A stretch of DNA of 64,000 nucleotides, taken from the NCBI RefSeq assembly GCF_000003605.2, contig NW_003108083.1, positions 539,832 through 603,831 on the forward strand. Direction: 5' to 3'. Position numbers and translations under genes: made by a program. The first letter of the stretch is position 1. Every line of letters starts with the position of its first letter. This DNA is from Saccoglossus kowalevskii. Lineage: Eukaryota > Hemichordata > Enteropneusta > Harrimaniidae. The notes under the pieces are model-generated. The model had not been told where the DNA came from. It searched no databases and saw only the letters and a list, made by a program, of their open reading frames with translations. Of the stretch, positions 35,216 to 47,560 are shown piece by piece.

Positions 35216-38147
35216 GTAGACGCGAGGAAGGGAGCGAATGGATCACTATTTAGGGAATAAGTCTGGTGGCTGACTCGCTCCCAGGTCAATTGAACAATAT
35301 TACGCCAATATTAAGATATCTAGATCGAAGAGGTCTGAAACAATTAATTCCCTGACGCGACCAACCGTCAATTGAAAACAGGCATCAGTGTTATTGTAAA
35401 CAAAAATAGCGTTCACACCGTTACAACAGTTGATTCCCTTGTTATGTTAATAGAACACAGATGGTGTTGCGTAAGTACGTTTTGATTAGCTATGTAAGCA
35501 TGTAGTGCTTATGGTAACACATTTACCCGAAGGTTATGAAGTTGATTTATCCGAAAACATTTAAAATATATATTTTTTTAATAATTATACTATTGGATAT
35601 GTGTTATTTTTACGAGAACTGACTAGAATTGATTTATATGGACCAGTAATTTAATATATAATAGTTGATAGAAATTCGGAAATCATGAATATCGGATTTG
35701 AGGTGTTGGACCATAGGAGGGACACCTGTAATATGAGGAATGTCCCTATTTGTATGATAATTTGTGCTAATATGCCCTATGTATGACCCCGAGATGTGAT
35801 ACCATCCTGTTACTTCCAGGGAGATTCAATAAGAATGTCCGGCTTTGCGATGCTCGGCTATGTTCTCCAAAATACAAGCAGTTGCAGTCCAAAACCAAAT
35901 AAATATGATAACACTGTAGATATATTGAAAATTAGCGTCATCCAACACATATGATCACTAGCGAATGTAAGATTTTAGCATCGTAGCTTATTTCCATTAT
36001 TGTGAAAAAAATATTCTTGATGTTCAACACTACCGCAGTGAGAAAATGTAAATTTCAAACCATCTGCGAATAATTAGTTTATAGTGTCTGTCACCAAAAT
36101 ACCTTTTTGTATTCTCTAAAAATAATTATTTATTTTGGCCACAGAACAGCCTATATCAATCAATACAATACTAAAGCTAATCTGAGTAAACCAGCTCTAC
36201 GTACAAATTAATTAGTATATGCTCTTACATGTAGTGCAATAATAAAATTAATTAAAAGGGGAACCTGTTCTAGGAAAAATATATTTGTTATACCGTGTAG
36301 GACCATGCAATAACGATTTGAATCACAGAACGTATGATTTGAATCACAGAACGTATGATTTGATTTGTTAAACCGTATTTTGTCTATTACATATACTGGC
36401 AACATTCTGTAAAGTCAAACTTGGTCAGGATTATACATTGATTGACAATATTGAAATATTGGACGAAAAATAGACAAACGAAGCAGCCAACGATCGGTTA
36501 GCTAGCTATTATTTAAGTCAGTAAAATTGAACGAGTACTGGACACCGTGACGTACAGGGAGTGATCGCTAGTCTAGTCATGATTAGAGGGTGATCAGGAA
36601 ACAGGTAGGTGTGTAGAATTGTAAATTAACGTACCAAACTGTTTCACTTAACATTAGCTAATATGCATTGTCACCCTCATTATAATCATAAGTAAGGTGA
36701 GACGGTGCATTGCTGTGTTAGTTGTTATTCCCGTCATTGGCCCTCACAAGTCAGTCGGATTTATATCGCCTCTGAGGGCGCATTTTAATCGATCCAATGA
36801 TATTACTCGTATATATTTTCGATTCTATTACGTAGTAAACTCATTCAAAGTTGTATCAATGCTATTATTGTGTTATCCACATCGTCCCAGTAGTCTAAGT
36901 AAAATTAACTCTAAGGGATTTATTCACACTGTAAGCAGCATGATTTAGATCAATTCACCCCCTCCCCAAAGCGTGTATTATGGAAATAATAGATGATATT
37001 TTAATACGCATTTTAATATCCGAACTGTATGCAAATCAAGATAACCACGTCAACTTTTGCGAAGTATTAGGAAGTAACCTTGATTTTTAACTGATCACAA
37101 CCGCATGTTATTCTCTAGAAAATTGTTTTTCACCGAGTCTTGACTGTGCGTAGCAATATCGTGTCAGAGTATGAGATCGCTTCCTAAGGCACTAGTAAAT
37201 AAATAAAATCACGTGAAACTATTTCTTAATATAAATAAAACTTCATGATATATCTGGTATCAAAATAATCTATACAACTTTGAACCCATGTAATCTAATT
37301 ACATTCACACTACAAGACGGGATTTATTCAGTTTTGTTGATTTTCTTTGGAGCCATCTAGTCAGACTATTTTATCTCCTAATAAAATAAATGATTTTTAT
37401 TTGTCTGCTGGGAATTCGGATCAATGACCGAGTGCATACCGTAACTCGTTTCTGTTCAATAAGGTCGATTATTTTTTTTTTTATTTTATGTTGTCGTGGT
37501 CAGCTGATTACCAAAGGTCTGACTGAGCATGGTTTATTGGAAACATTCGGGGATACACAAGAGCATACGTAATTACACTGTGGTGTACACCTGATGGCTT
37601 GATTGATTGTGATTTTGTTTATCGAGAGTCGTCGTCTTGTGATCTAACCGACGCCGCGGCACAAAGCTAGAGGGTCATCTTATCTATGCGCGGGTGTTGA
37701 CGTCATATCACGAGTTGTTCAGGGGTGGACCATTAGAAATTCTGGGGCGATAGACAAAGTGAAATATATGTACAGAAAAAAATCACGGTATCATGTAGAG
37801 ATCGTACGTTACGGCCACGATAACAAAAACTTATAATTCACAAACACTGCTCTACTAAAAGTATATATGAGTATTCATTGGTAATTCTGTATGGAGAGTG
37901 CTTTGTTTGGAGAGGTATATGATATACCGGTAGTGTCATTTGCAGTATTGGATTCGTATAATAACTACAAATTATGAATGCAACCATAATCACGGCTATA
38001 GTGTCAATCAGTAAATAAATATATATAGTATGTAAAGTTCTAATAATTTATGTGAAATATATTCAGTAAAAGTAATTATACTTCTTGTGTAAGAAAATGG
38101 CTACGGTATTCAATACAAGAATAGCCACTGCGCGTTCTTCTTTTCCC
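35216..38147. other. Non-coding region left of the TNF-receptor gene
   Basis: No gene recognised. A 21-bp tandem pair (GAATCACAGAACGTATGATTT twice) lies near 36321-36362. Short ORFs are unsupported. Confidence 0.4.
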
Positions 38148-38207
38148 TGACGTCACGTTTATTCTCGGCCAATTGAGAATGCGTCATACGTCACTGGGAA
38201 TTCCCCC
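38148..38207 (+). promoter_or_regulatory. CRE, CCAAT and kappaB cluster before the TNF-receptor signal exon
   Basis: TGACGTCA at 38148-38155, CCAAT at 38169-38173 and the palindrome GGGAATTCCC at 38196-38205 lie within 60 bases, about 100-155 bases before the ATG at 38304. GGGAATTCCC is a consensus-type NF-kappaB site. No TATA box is clear. Function is inferred from the motif grammar and position only. Confidence 0.5.
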
Positions 38208-38303
38208 ATTCCGTACTTGTTTACTGAGTATCAGTGTCATTACAAACTTGTTGGTCGAACCGCCAACGTCACCACGCTGCTTTTGCTTGAGTTATTATCG
38301 AGA

Positions 38304-41300
38304 ATGTCACGTCATGTTACTATAGAAATATTGTGGTTGGTACTACTTATAGCAGAATTATCAGTAAGTATAACGGGATTTCCCGGCACACCTTAGAAGC
38401 GGTGAGAAACACATTAACCGTTCTAAATGTTGGTACTGCACACATTGCACGGACTTCGGTCTGCAGTGTCGCAATGGCGACGGAATTGATTTCAGACAAC
38501 AATAGACTATTGTTTTTCGAGATTCACGTGACAAACTTGGTACGTGTTTAACCGAGTCCAAACGGTCGGGTCACGGTCTCCTTTCAATGGTTTAGGCACA
38601 GTTCCTTAAAAACTGAGCGCGAGATTTAGCGCTTTCCTATTCAATAGGGTGTGCAGTCATCGTCCTGTTTTCACATTTCTCTACTGGACTTATGTAAAAC
38701 TCGGCAAATAGATTTCGTCATAATACTTAGGCGTGGCGAAAAAAAAAAACATATAAAAGATACATATAAAGATAACTATAAAACAAAAGTTGAAATTACT
38801 CGAGTATAACTGTTACCATATCAATAAACGAAACAATCAACGTCACTTTCTTTGGCAGGAATTCAAAGCAAGGGGTCACGCGGCGCAATTTGTATTATGT
38901 CATTGCTCAATTTACCCTTATTTATGGTGTTATCTACTCTTGAATACTAGTATTTGAGACACATATAAACATAGACCTTATGATATAACCGACAACAACC
39001 TATTCAGTTTACTGCAAGGACCCGCCCGAGTTGTGGGTGGGCGCTTTATTGTTGGCATGCATTTTCACTTCCCGTGGTACTGACTCATACACATACTGAA
39101 TGTGTTCAAAGTTTAATTAAACATGTTATCCGTGGAATGCAAAGCATATTTCATGATCTACATTGTTGAGTTTGTGTTTGTGTCATGGTGGAATGTTAAC
39201 CTGCGACTTTCGAATTCGTTTTTGGGCGCACCCGTGACTGACCCATAGACGAGCACGTGACTATTCAAACTTGATTCGGAAGATCTTGCGAAATCAGTGA
39301 ACGATTATGGTCTCATATGATGTTCTGTTAGCACTGGGGGGGGGGTATATAATGCAAGATGGCGTGGTGGGTCAGTTTAAAATAACCACAGGGGTTTGTA
39401 CAAACTTGCTGAAACACGTAATTGTGTACTGTGTTTTGTGGTCGGTCATTGGAACGCACCAATATGATTGACACTGAAATTATGGATTTGGCCTAAAGGT
39501 CCAAGCTCGCTTGGTTTCGCTGTACACTGTAGCTAAGCGCCTGGGTATTTCGTTTGCAATGAACGTCTCCCCATTACGTATCACTACCAAGGGAGACCGT
39601 GACCTCGACAACCACACAATGAACTTAGGGAAGAGTTTGGTATTTGAAGAGAAGCCAGTGAAACTGTAACGCCATCATAATAACGCTTGTCAGACACATT
39701 CTATACTTTATTTAGTTTATTAGAGACATAATTCTCCAAGCTCAATCTCCAGGATAATTTAAGATGACGCCACCGCTATCACATTCGTCTGATTCAATCA
39801 CCCCCGGCCGGGCCCCACTTCCCTTCATCCAGAACATTTCGACTACTCCAATGTAGGAATAGTATAGCAATATGGTCTCACTGAATAACAATTAGAAATT
39901 ATCTAGTTGCTTCATAATAACTTTGCTGGTGTATTGTGCCCAAATAATCACGAAACTCGGTCTTAACAGTATGTGACAGTATGATAATGAATTTGGTTAA
40001 TTCAAAGTTGAATATTTTTCTTGTGTTCCCGTTACTCAAAATATACTTCAGCCATCACGCGAGACCATAGAATCTCACGTGCCACAAAATCTAAAAACGA
40101 CGAATTACATAACACATTTTCATTCGTCAATATAAATGTCCGCCATGATTTCAAATTGCTCCGAATGTCGTTCATTGCAAGTGCATGCTTAAACTTTGAC
40201 CTGGATCACCGTGACAGAGAGACTGTGCCTGGCTGGATGAAAGTTTTAATTATAATATGATTCATGTAATCCTTCCAGGTCATNNNNNNNNNNNNNNNNN
40301 NNNNNNNNNNNNNNNNNNNNNNNNNNNNNNNNNNNNNNNNNNNNNNNNNNNNNNNNNNNNNNNNNNNNNNNNNNNNNNNNNNNNNNNNNNNNNNNNNNNN
40401 NNNNNNNNNNNNNNNNNNNNNNNNNNNNNNNNNNNNNNNNNNNNNNNNNNNNNNNNNNNNNNNNNNNNNNNNNNNNNNNNNNNNNNNNNNNNNNNNNNNN
40501 NNNNNNNNNNNNNNNNNNNNNNNNNNNNNNNNNNNNNNNNNNNNNNNNNNNNNNNNNNNNNNNNNNNNNNNNNNNNNNNNNNNNNNNNNNNNNNNNNNNN
40601 NNNNNNNNNNNNNNNNNNNNNNNNNNNNNNNNNNNNNNNNNNNNNNNNNNNNNNNNNTTGACACAAGATGGCGAAAGAACTTGAATAAGACATGAAGCCG
40701 TACCTCCATGAATAAGATGAGGGAACAGTTTCCCGGAAGTATTATTTTAGTCTAAATACATTCAAGTTTCATTCTGTACTTTGAAAACAAGAAGGGAAAA
40801 GCAGAAGTTATAACAAATTGTCAATATATCCCGAACTACAAGCAGAGTAATCGTCATTGTTCATACTTTGAAAGAGGAAATGAGAATATATTATCTGAAT
40901 TCCTGCATCTACCCCCGACGTCACCCGGGTTTATCAGTTTCTCGACGACGTATGAGATGTCACGCAATGTGAGCATAACACGTCCGCTATGATAGCCCGT
41001 CTGTAAACATGCTTTCCACTCCGTGAACACTACCCCATGTTACAGCATTTTTGAAAATAACTACGTTATCTTGTTCAATAATGTGGGGGGAAGTTTTTTA
41101 TGCATACCGACAACAATATGAAAATTAGCTAATCAATATAGTTACGTCAGAATTAATTTTTAATTAACAGATGTTCGCCGTGTGCTGATGGTCACTATAT
41201 GACATTTTGGAATCAGTGTGAGCAATGCCAGTACTGTTCAACGTATTGTACAAGTCGATATGAAGTGGTAAGTTGTAGTTATTTCAATAAAAATCTACAC

Positions 41301-43593
41301 ATTGTGTAGTATATAATATGTAGACATAACTAATGATGTAGTCCTACAAGCTGGCGCAAATCATCACGTGACAACACTGAACAGGAATAATTTATGGTGA
41401 ATGATATACCCAATTTGGTCGGACGGAAAAACATACGGGGTATTCCTGTGTAATGGGTATAACTTCCTTAGTTTTCTCAGAGATGGGCAATAATATATAC
41501 ACTTCCTTTAAGACTTCGTGGGGGTCATTTTGAGGGTATTTATTGAATCCACGACATATTTGCACGTACGTATTTGCATATCTGACAATTGGTTATATGT
41601 TCCTGTTTCTGCCGATGTTTCATTCTACCATGGAAGGTACCTTCCATGATTCTACTGATTTCAGTCAACGTTCGAATGTTATGCTATATTGGTTAATAAA
41701 ATAGTGCCTTCATATTTGGTTTCCGACAAATTTATTATTTTGAAACATTTTAAAATAATTATTTAGTTCAGATTAAGACTAGACTTGATTTCCAGTTGCG
41801 AATAATGTCTTCCAGTTGTGTATTCTGCCCTCAACGGTCTATGTTCAAAACGGACATTCACTCTCGTTTTAGGTTGAAAACGAATGCTCACCTACTCAAA
41901 AACGCACGTGCGTGTGCAAAAGAGGCTATTATAAAACAGGCGACTTGTGTAGACCTCACACGAAATGTCCACCTGGTAGTGGTGTCTCGAGAAATGGTAG
42001 GTAAATATTTATTACTAACGTATCAAAATGTGTGGAAAGAGGTCGCCTTTTAAAGTTGCACTGTGAGTATTGATGGTATGAATATGCGCGATATTTAACG
42101 CAACGAATTCACGTATGCTTTCTATTTGATTTAATTTAATTCTAAGGCTTTTGAATCATGTTCTAATCCGCGTGGATTGATTAAGATTTACATTCCCGCG
42201 GTTATTCGGAACAAAAGCGAATCCTCAAATATCCGTTTCATGCAGTGTATGATGACCGCACACCCCGTATTATCATGCTGTGAGAGTGCAACTTTAATAG
42301 AAAAATGCCTTATTTATGTAACAAACACTGAGAAAATTTGAACCAGCTTGTGCACTTTCCCCGAAATCTATGTTTCACATACGCGCGCATACCGGATATG
42401 ACGTGCAACGTGATACTGTGCTCATATTCCCTTTTACCTGATATCAGCAGACTGACAAGTTTGTATTTGACGTCATGACAACGGGCATGCTTCTTGCTTA
42501 CACCCTAGTCTCGATACTTCCAGGTAAATTGTCTACTTAACCCGGCCAGTACCGTTACTTGACCAAAGTAAATTTTTGTCACGTTTTATAAAATTCCACC
42601 CATATTATTCTTTTTTTTTCGCATTTTTTGTTCAAGTATCTAATAGCCAATTACGTCTATTTTCTCTAAATTTATTCGGTAAAAAATTCTCTAGCAACGT
42701 GACCACTATTTGGCCGGAAGGTTTATTGCGCCACTTAACGTGCCGGACGATCCATTAGTTGATCAGCCTTTACCTTGGAGGTAAAAGAGAAGGAGTGAGG
42801 ACGCTATTTAGGCCTGTGTTAATCCTATAAACATCCTTTGTCATCGCTCTGGTTAAACCACTTATCGTTTTTATTTAGGATTCGTTTTATCTACATGATG
42901 ATAGCCGCTTATTTACACATGAGAATGAAATAAATTCCGTTTAAACATCGTCTATAAAATTGAATGCGCAACCATAAATAAAAGCTTTGTGCATGCGCAA
43001 TGACCTTTGTCGGATCACAAAGGTCATTTTACACTTGTAGGTACCGGAAATTCTGCACATGGACGCTTCCAAGATGAGTTACTGATTACTTATTTCCTGA
43101 CATTTTTCATCGCAACAGTCGTCCAACTTTAGGCATTGATAACAAAAAAATCCGCAAATTTCTGCAGTAAAATTTAAAAATACATGATAAGTTTTCTACC
43201 TCTATGATTTAAATAACCATTTTGGCCATCGCATATGAGTACCAATATTCTACTTACTACCACATTTTATCTTTCACAGGTACATCAACCAGAGACGTGA
43301 AATGTGGTAAATGCCGCAAGGGAAGTTACAGCGATGTTTACGACAGCGTCTCGCGCTGCCAACCACACACAAACTGCACAGCCTACAACATGGTCGTAGG
43401 CCATCCCGGCAATGGGACATTTGATGTCACTTGCAGCAGTAATGTTATAGAAGTAGAACCTATTAGTGACAGGAAAGCAAAGAGGTTGCAAAAGAGGAAA
43501 CTTCGCGAAGAGAAAAGGAACCAAAGAAAAATGAAACGCAAAGATAGAAAAGAACGCAGAGGCAGAAAACGTTCTAAGCTGGCCTCAAATTGA
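38304..43593 (+). CDS. Secreted TNF-receptor family protein, osteoprotegerin-like, with polybasic tail
   Basis: Exons: 38304-38363 (signal-like MSRHVTIEILWLVLLIAELS, then GTAAGT), one probably starting at 40279 and lost in the N gap, 41171-41267, 41873-41996 and 43280-43593. The last three have GT/AG ends and matching phases. They encode cysteine-rich domains in the TNF-receptor pattern: CSPCADGHY...CEQCQYCSTYC, ECSPTQKRTCVC...LCRPHTKCPPG, then CGKCRKGSYSD...CQPHTNC and a final DVTC. Spacing and words such as CPPGxGV and HTNC are closest, by eye, to osteoprotegerin (TNFRSF11B) and DcR3. There is no membrane segment or death domain. The last 41 residues hold 23 Lys/Arg, a likely heparan-sulphate or matrix binding tail. 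Sequons: NGT twice and NCT. The signal exon is linked by position and phase only. A decoy role is inference. Confidence 0.8.
40284..40657. other. Assembly gap (N run, 374 bases) over a probable exon
   Basis: CCTTCCAG at 40271-40278 is a good acceptor and only GTCAT follows before the Ns. The TNF-receptor gene lacks a first cysteine-rich domain exon, and the gap lies exactly in the interval where it is expected. Confidence 0.9.
41629..41648. repeat. Perfect 20-bp palindrome
   Basis: CATGGAAGGTACCTTCCATG, in the intron before the second visible TNF-receptor repeat exon. The outer arms resemble those of the 32-bp palindrome at 47529-47560. Confidence 0.95.
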
Positions 43594-43842
43594 AGGTTTC
43601 TCAGAGTTTTTGCCAAGGATTATTATTTTTGGCGTTAGGGGGTGCCTTCAATTATCAGACAAATAATAATTTAATATCAATATTTTAATATTGGAAACTA
43701 TATCGTATTTTTACACCGAATAACATATCTGAAGTAGCGTTTTTTATGAGTGAACAAAATATATATATGTATATATATATATATTTGTCTGATATATATA
43801 TCAGACTCGTCTTTTTGATAATGTGAATATATTTTATCTGTC

Positions 43843-43848
43843 AATAAA
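43843..43848 (+). promoter_or_regulatory. Poly(A) signal of the TNF-receptor gene
   Basis: AATAAA 250 bases after the stop codon at 43591-43593, followed by T-rich sequence. A palindromic (TA)n stretch GTCTGATATATATATCAGAC lies just upstream at 43787-43806. Confidence 0.6.
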
Positions 43849-44111
43849 ACTGACTTTATGTTATTAATTTGTCAAAATCGGAAACTGCCCCATTTATTTA
43901 TAGATATTATTTATTCTAAATATGTATTTGTGAATATTTAATCAAAGTGATCTTAAGGTTGGGTATTTTGTATTTTGTCAACTAACGTCGGGCTTGTATT
44001 TCTTGTCTCAGTGTGATATGGCAATGAAGAGGCAAAGATAGATATGTTTATTTGTAAACAATTTTGCATAAATATACTTTGATGACATACAGGTCACTTA
44101 TTGAAATCACT

Positions 44112-44275
44112 TTAACCGGGGGAGTCGTCACCTACGCATGCGTCAGATGGCCGTATCGTTTTTTGTTTACAAATAAGCGTCTACCCATCTTGAGTATTTG
44201 CGTGTATAGCGTGCGGCGTTATCGTCGCTTAGGAATTATCCTGCGTATGTAAATGACGACCCCTTTCCGCTTTAA
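44112..44275. mobile_element. TTAA-flanked MITE, subfamily B, copy 2
   Basis: TTAA at 44112-44115 and 44272-44275. In reverse complement it matches 23688-23848: AAGCGACGATAAC, GGGTAGACGCTT, then GGCCATCTGACGCATGCGTAGGTGAC. The two copies have opposite orientation and diverged interiors. Confidence 0.8.
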
Positions 44276-44929
44276 AAGTCGTTCGAGATCAAGTTACGCC
44301 CTCACTGTCACATTGTGCTCTCTGGTCTGTTTCAATCGCGTCTTCTCGGGTGCAGATTTGGCTCATTAACTGTGAACAGTGCTTATACCACCAAGTATGA
44401 AGCCTTACCAAATTCTGACTGTTCATACATTTTTGTTGCTGTGTTTCCTGATAACCTGACGACGTTTCTATTGGTTGATTCAAACTTATGTATATTTTTT
44501 ATATTTGCAATGTAATTCATGTTTGCATCTTATCGTCTTATTAAAGATCGCATTTTTCATAAAAAGTGAAACTTTATGTTTTGAATTAAGAAAGCACTTG
44601 AAAATAAATACACGCGGTTGGATGTATTGCGTTGCTACTGAGCGGCATTTATTTGACCAATCGTCGGTAAGTGGTGACAAATCAATTGACAATTTTCAAG
44701 TTATAGCGCCCTCAGTCGATGTTCCGCGCGCAATTTATAGTAATCGCTTTCCCTTGCGTTCTGGTGAGCTGTCGAACGTTTACCCTAGGAAATCACCCCT
44801 CTCCCCACGCAGACAAAATTGGAAAGTTTTCACACCAGAGGGCGCAGGTTTCTAGGTAACGGTGGAACACACGTTTCACGTAACATCACATTGCGTACAT
44901 CACGTAAACTTTCAAAATTGGTAAAATAC
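44276..44929. other. Non-coding stretch, nothing recognised
   Basis: An ORF of 126 codons (44475-44855) shows no domain, no splice context and no relation to neighbours. The text TAGCGCCCTCAGTCGATG and AGAGGGCGCAGG suggests repeat fragments. Confidence 0.35.
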
Positions 44930-45830
44930 AAATCATTAAATCAGTTGTTATACCCAAATTTCTTTATATGTTAAATCGGATTAATATTAATCAATCTGAT
45001 GTCAAAAAGATTAATTCAAAAATATGGTGGGTTAGGGATGTTGGATATTTGTGCTATGCAGAAAGCTTTTAAAATTAACTGGGTTAAAAGGTATTTGTCA
45101 TCATATTGTCATCCATGGAAACGGTTCCTAGATCTTTATTTAAAACCTCTTGGGGGAAAATTAATTTTTAGATGCAACCTCTCAATAAACACACTACATA
45201 TTAAATTACCACCGTTTTATTGGGAAATGCTAAATGTATGGAGTAATGTTACACAGTATGAGTTTATTTCCCCTGCGTATGAGATAATATGGAATAATAA
45301 AAACATTCTTATTCACACAAAATAAAAGTATATTTTATTCAGATTTAAAGGATCTAGTAATTGTTTATATAGCTGATGACATCTTTAATGAGGAGGGTAC
45401 GGTTAAATATTGGAATGACTTAAATACATTGGATTTAAACCACATTCAGTTTCTACGATGGCAGGGTCTCATTGCGGCTATCCCTAAAGACTGGAAAATA
45501 AGTAGACCAGTTAATGTGCGGCCAGATCCTCCAATCAGTGTATATGGTCGAAAGCAAATGATTAATCTCTCTAACTGTACCCCAAAATTCAGCCGTAAAC
45601 TCATCTCTTCTGATTTTTTTAATTATTCCATCTAGTCAGTCCTTCTTTAGAGACTTATTGTGGGCAGAAACTGGATGGGATTTTTTCTATTCAATGCCAT
45701 TTTTTGTTGCAATTTGCAGTACTCTTTCTGAATCTCAATGGAAATTAAACCATAACATCCTGTATACAAATGCTATGCTATATCACTTTCAATCACCTTT
45801 AAAATATTGAAAACGCCACTCGTCCCTGCA
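44930..45830 (+). mobile_element. LINE ORF2 remnant (C-terminal half)
   Basis: Translation from 44999 gives YGGLGMLDICAMQKAFKINW and LPPFYWEMLNVW. After a frame change near 45325 it resumes with DDIFNEEGTVKYW and HIQFLRWQGLIAAIP. GGLG..D......A.K..W followed by a G.......FL....L...IP block is typical of the region after the reverse transcriptase fingers-palm in non-LTR elements. Frameshift and stops show it is dead. The fragment at 5740-6080 covers the next protein segment of a similar element. Confidence 0.75.
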
Positions 45831-47528
45831 AGTTGATTGTCTTGGCAATGATACCACAATTACGAAAACGTAATGATCTCAAATCTCCATTTGCAAAAAT
45901 TACAAAAGGGGATCTTTTGAAGATTTCAAAATCACGAGAGTTCCCCCCGATCGCGAGATCCGGATTTCTTGATTTGTATCTAGAATCTTCGAAAGTGTGA
46001 CTATATATACAAGTTACTACAAAACTATACTGTATATTTATACGAAATTGTCATTACGTTTATACCTTGTATGGATGTCGTAATACATGCATAAACAAAC
46101 TTCAGTGACACCAAAGGCTAGTTCTGGCAGTTCCATATTAAGTTGTTTATAAAATTCATAGAACAGACACAGACAGCATTGCAATATAACATTTCAATCA
46201 ATTAATTTAGTTAAAATTATATACATGAATTCATAAATACGCGATCTATTTTCCTTGCCTGTATCATTGACGCCGTGTTCCACGGGCTCCGGATGTACTC
46301 CGGATGTACTCTGGGAAGCACGCATCTAGTAGCCGCGGGGATTGAATCATTTTTAACGCTGATATTGTGCTAATCATTTCCAGATATGAAATGGATAATA
46401 GCACGATATTCTCATGTTTGCTTTAATCTTGTAATTACATATAATATACAAGCGCAGTGTCTTGAATATTTTCCGGATATCACTACGTTGATATATCACA
46501 TTGCGCTGTGTTCCAAATGTATATCGTACCGTGGAGGGCAGCATACCGTTGCCCCGCCTGTAGTCGTGCACGTCACGGTGAAGAAAATGTTGTACGCGAA
46601 CTATATGACGAATGAAAACACCATAATTTTGCACCGCGTATTACATTTGTAGCCTGACATTTAGACGTGAGTAGGCCCTCGCCAGGCGACCGGCATCAGC
46701 CTTCACTGTATTAGGTTTGGAGCACGGCGGAGGGCGCAATTCACGCGACCTCGTCAGATTAATTACATTTGATGCTCAAATGAAACTGATCACCATAGCA
46801 ATCAAGCTATGGGGCATCGCAATTGTTGTGTAAAAAAAGACGATGTGACATCAGACGTGCTTTTCTTTTTTCAAAAATACTGAAGGAACAGTGTTGGTAC
46901 ATTATAAAACGTACGCAAGAACGATATTCTATGCTCTATGTTGTATTTTGAATGCCTGTACTGCTGTTATTTGATTTATTTATTTATTTATGGGACAAAG
47001 CTAGACGTTGATGTAGTAATATATCCCTGCCTAATAAGTAAATTTTGCTGGCCGGAAGTGCATCTTTCGTGTGCAAGGTAGTTATGTAACCAGTGAATTC
47101 GAAACACGTCTCAGGCTCCGATTCGCTTCAGTGTGCGCCTTCTAGAGTCGACGACCAAGAATATTTTTTTTTTCGTGGAAGTCAAAGATACGGCATTTCG
47201 CTTCTATCGACAATCAGCAAATTAACATCTTTGCATTTTCCGCCATGACAAAACAGGAGTATTTTTGCACCTCAATCACGCTACTTCCGGGAAAGTGGTC
47301 CATGACAGAAGAACAGACTACACACTCTCTGTATTCATACCGTCCGCACTACTAGCATGACGTCATTCTGAACAAATTAAACGGTCACATTGAGGTAACT
47401 GGTAGTATGTTTTGTTATTCTAATTCAATGTGTACATAAGTAAACAAATTGGACAAAGTACAAACAACTGTTTCAATAAAAAAAACGCTCGATCACGTTA
47501 GAGTCCGTCTAACCATGGAGCTGCAGAC
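45831..47528. other. Non-coding stretch
   Basis: No gene recognised. A short tandem, TCCGGATGTACTCCGGATGTACT, lies near 46289-46311. Overlapping ORFs on both strands at 46374-46652 are unsupported. Confidence 0.4.
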
Positions 47529-47560
47529 CATGGAAAGTACTAACGTTAGTACTTTCCATG
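47529..47560. repeat. Perfect 32-bp palindrome
   Basis: CATGGAAAGTACTAAC followed by its exact reverse complement, centre between 47544 and 47545. It can form a cruciform. GTTAG words in the flanks (47499-47514 and 47566-47572) suggest a wider decayed foldback. Confidence 0.97.

Noticed and set aside
40206-40709. ORFs across 40284-40657
   Set aside because: Artefacts of the N run, although a real exon may lie hidden there.
44475-44855. 126-codon plus-strand ORF
   Set aside because: No membrane, domain or splice features and repeat-like words inside it.
46374-46652. Overlapping ORFs of 86 and 88 codons on opposite strands
   Set aside because: Mirror ORFs with no domain; typical chance pair.
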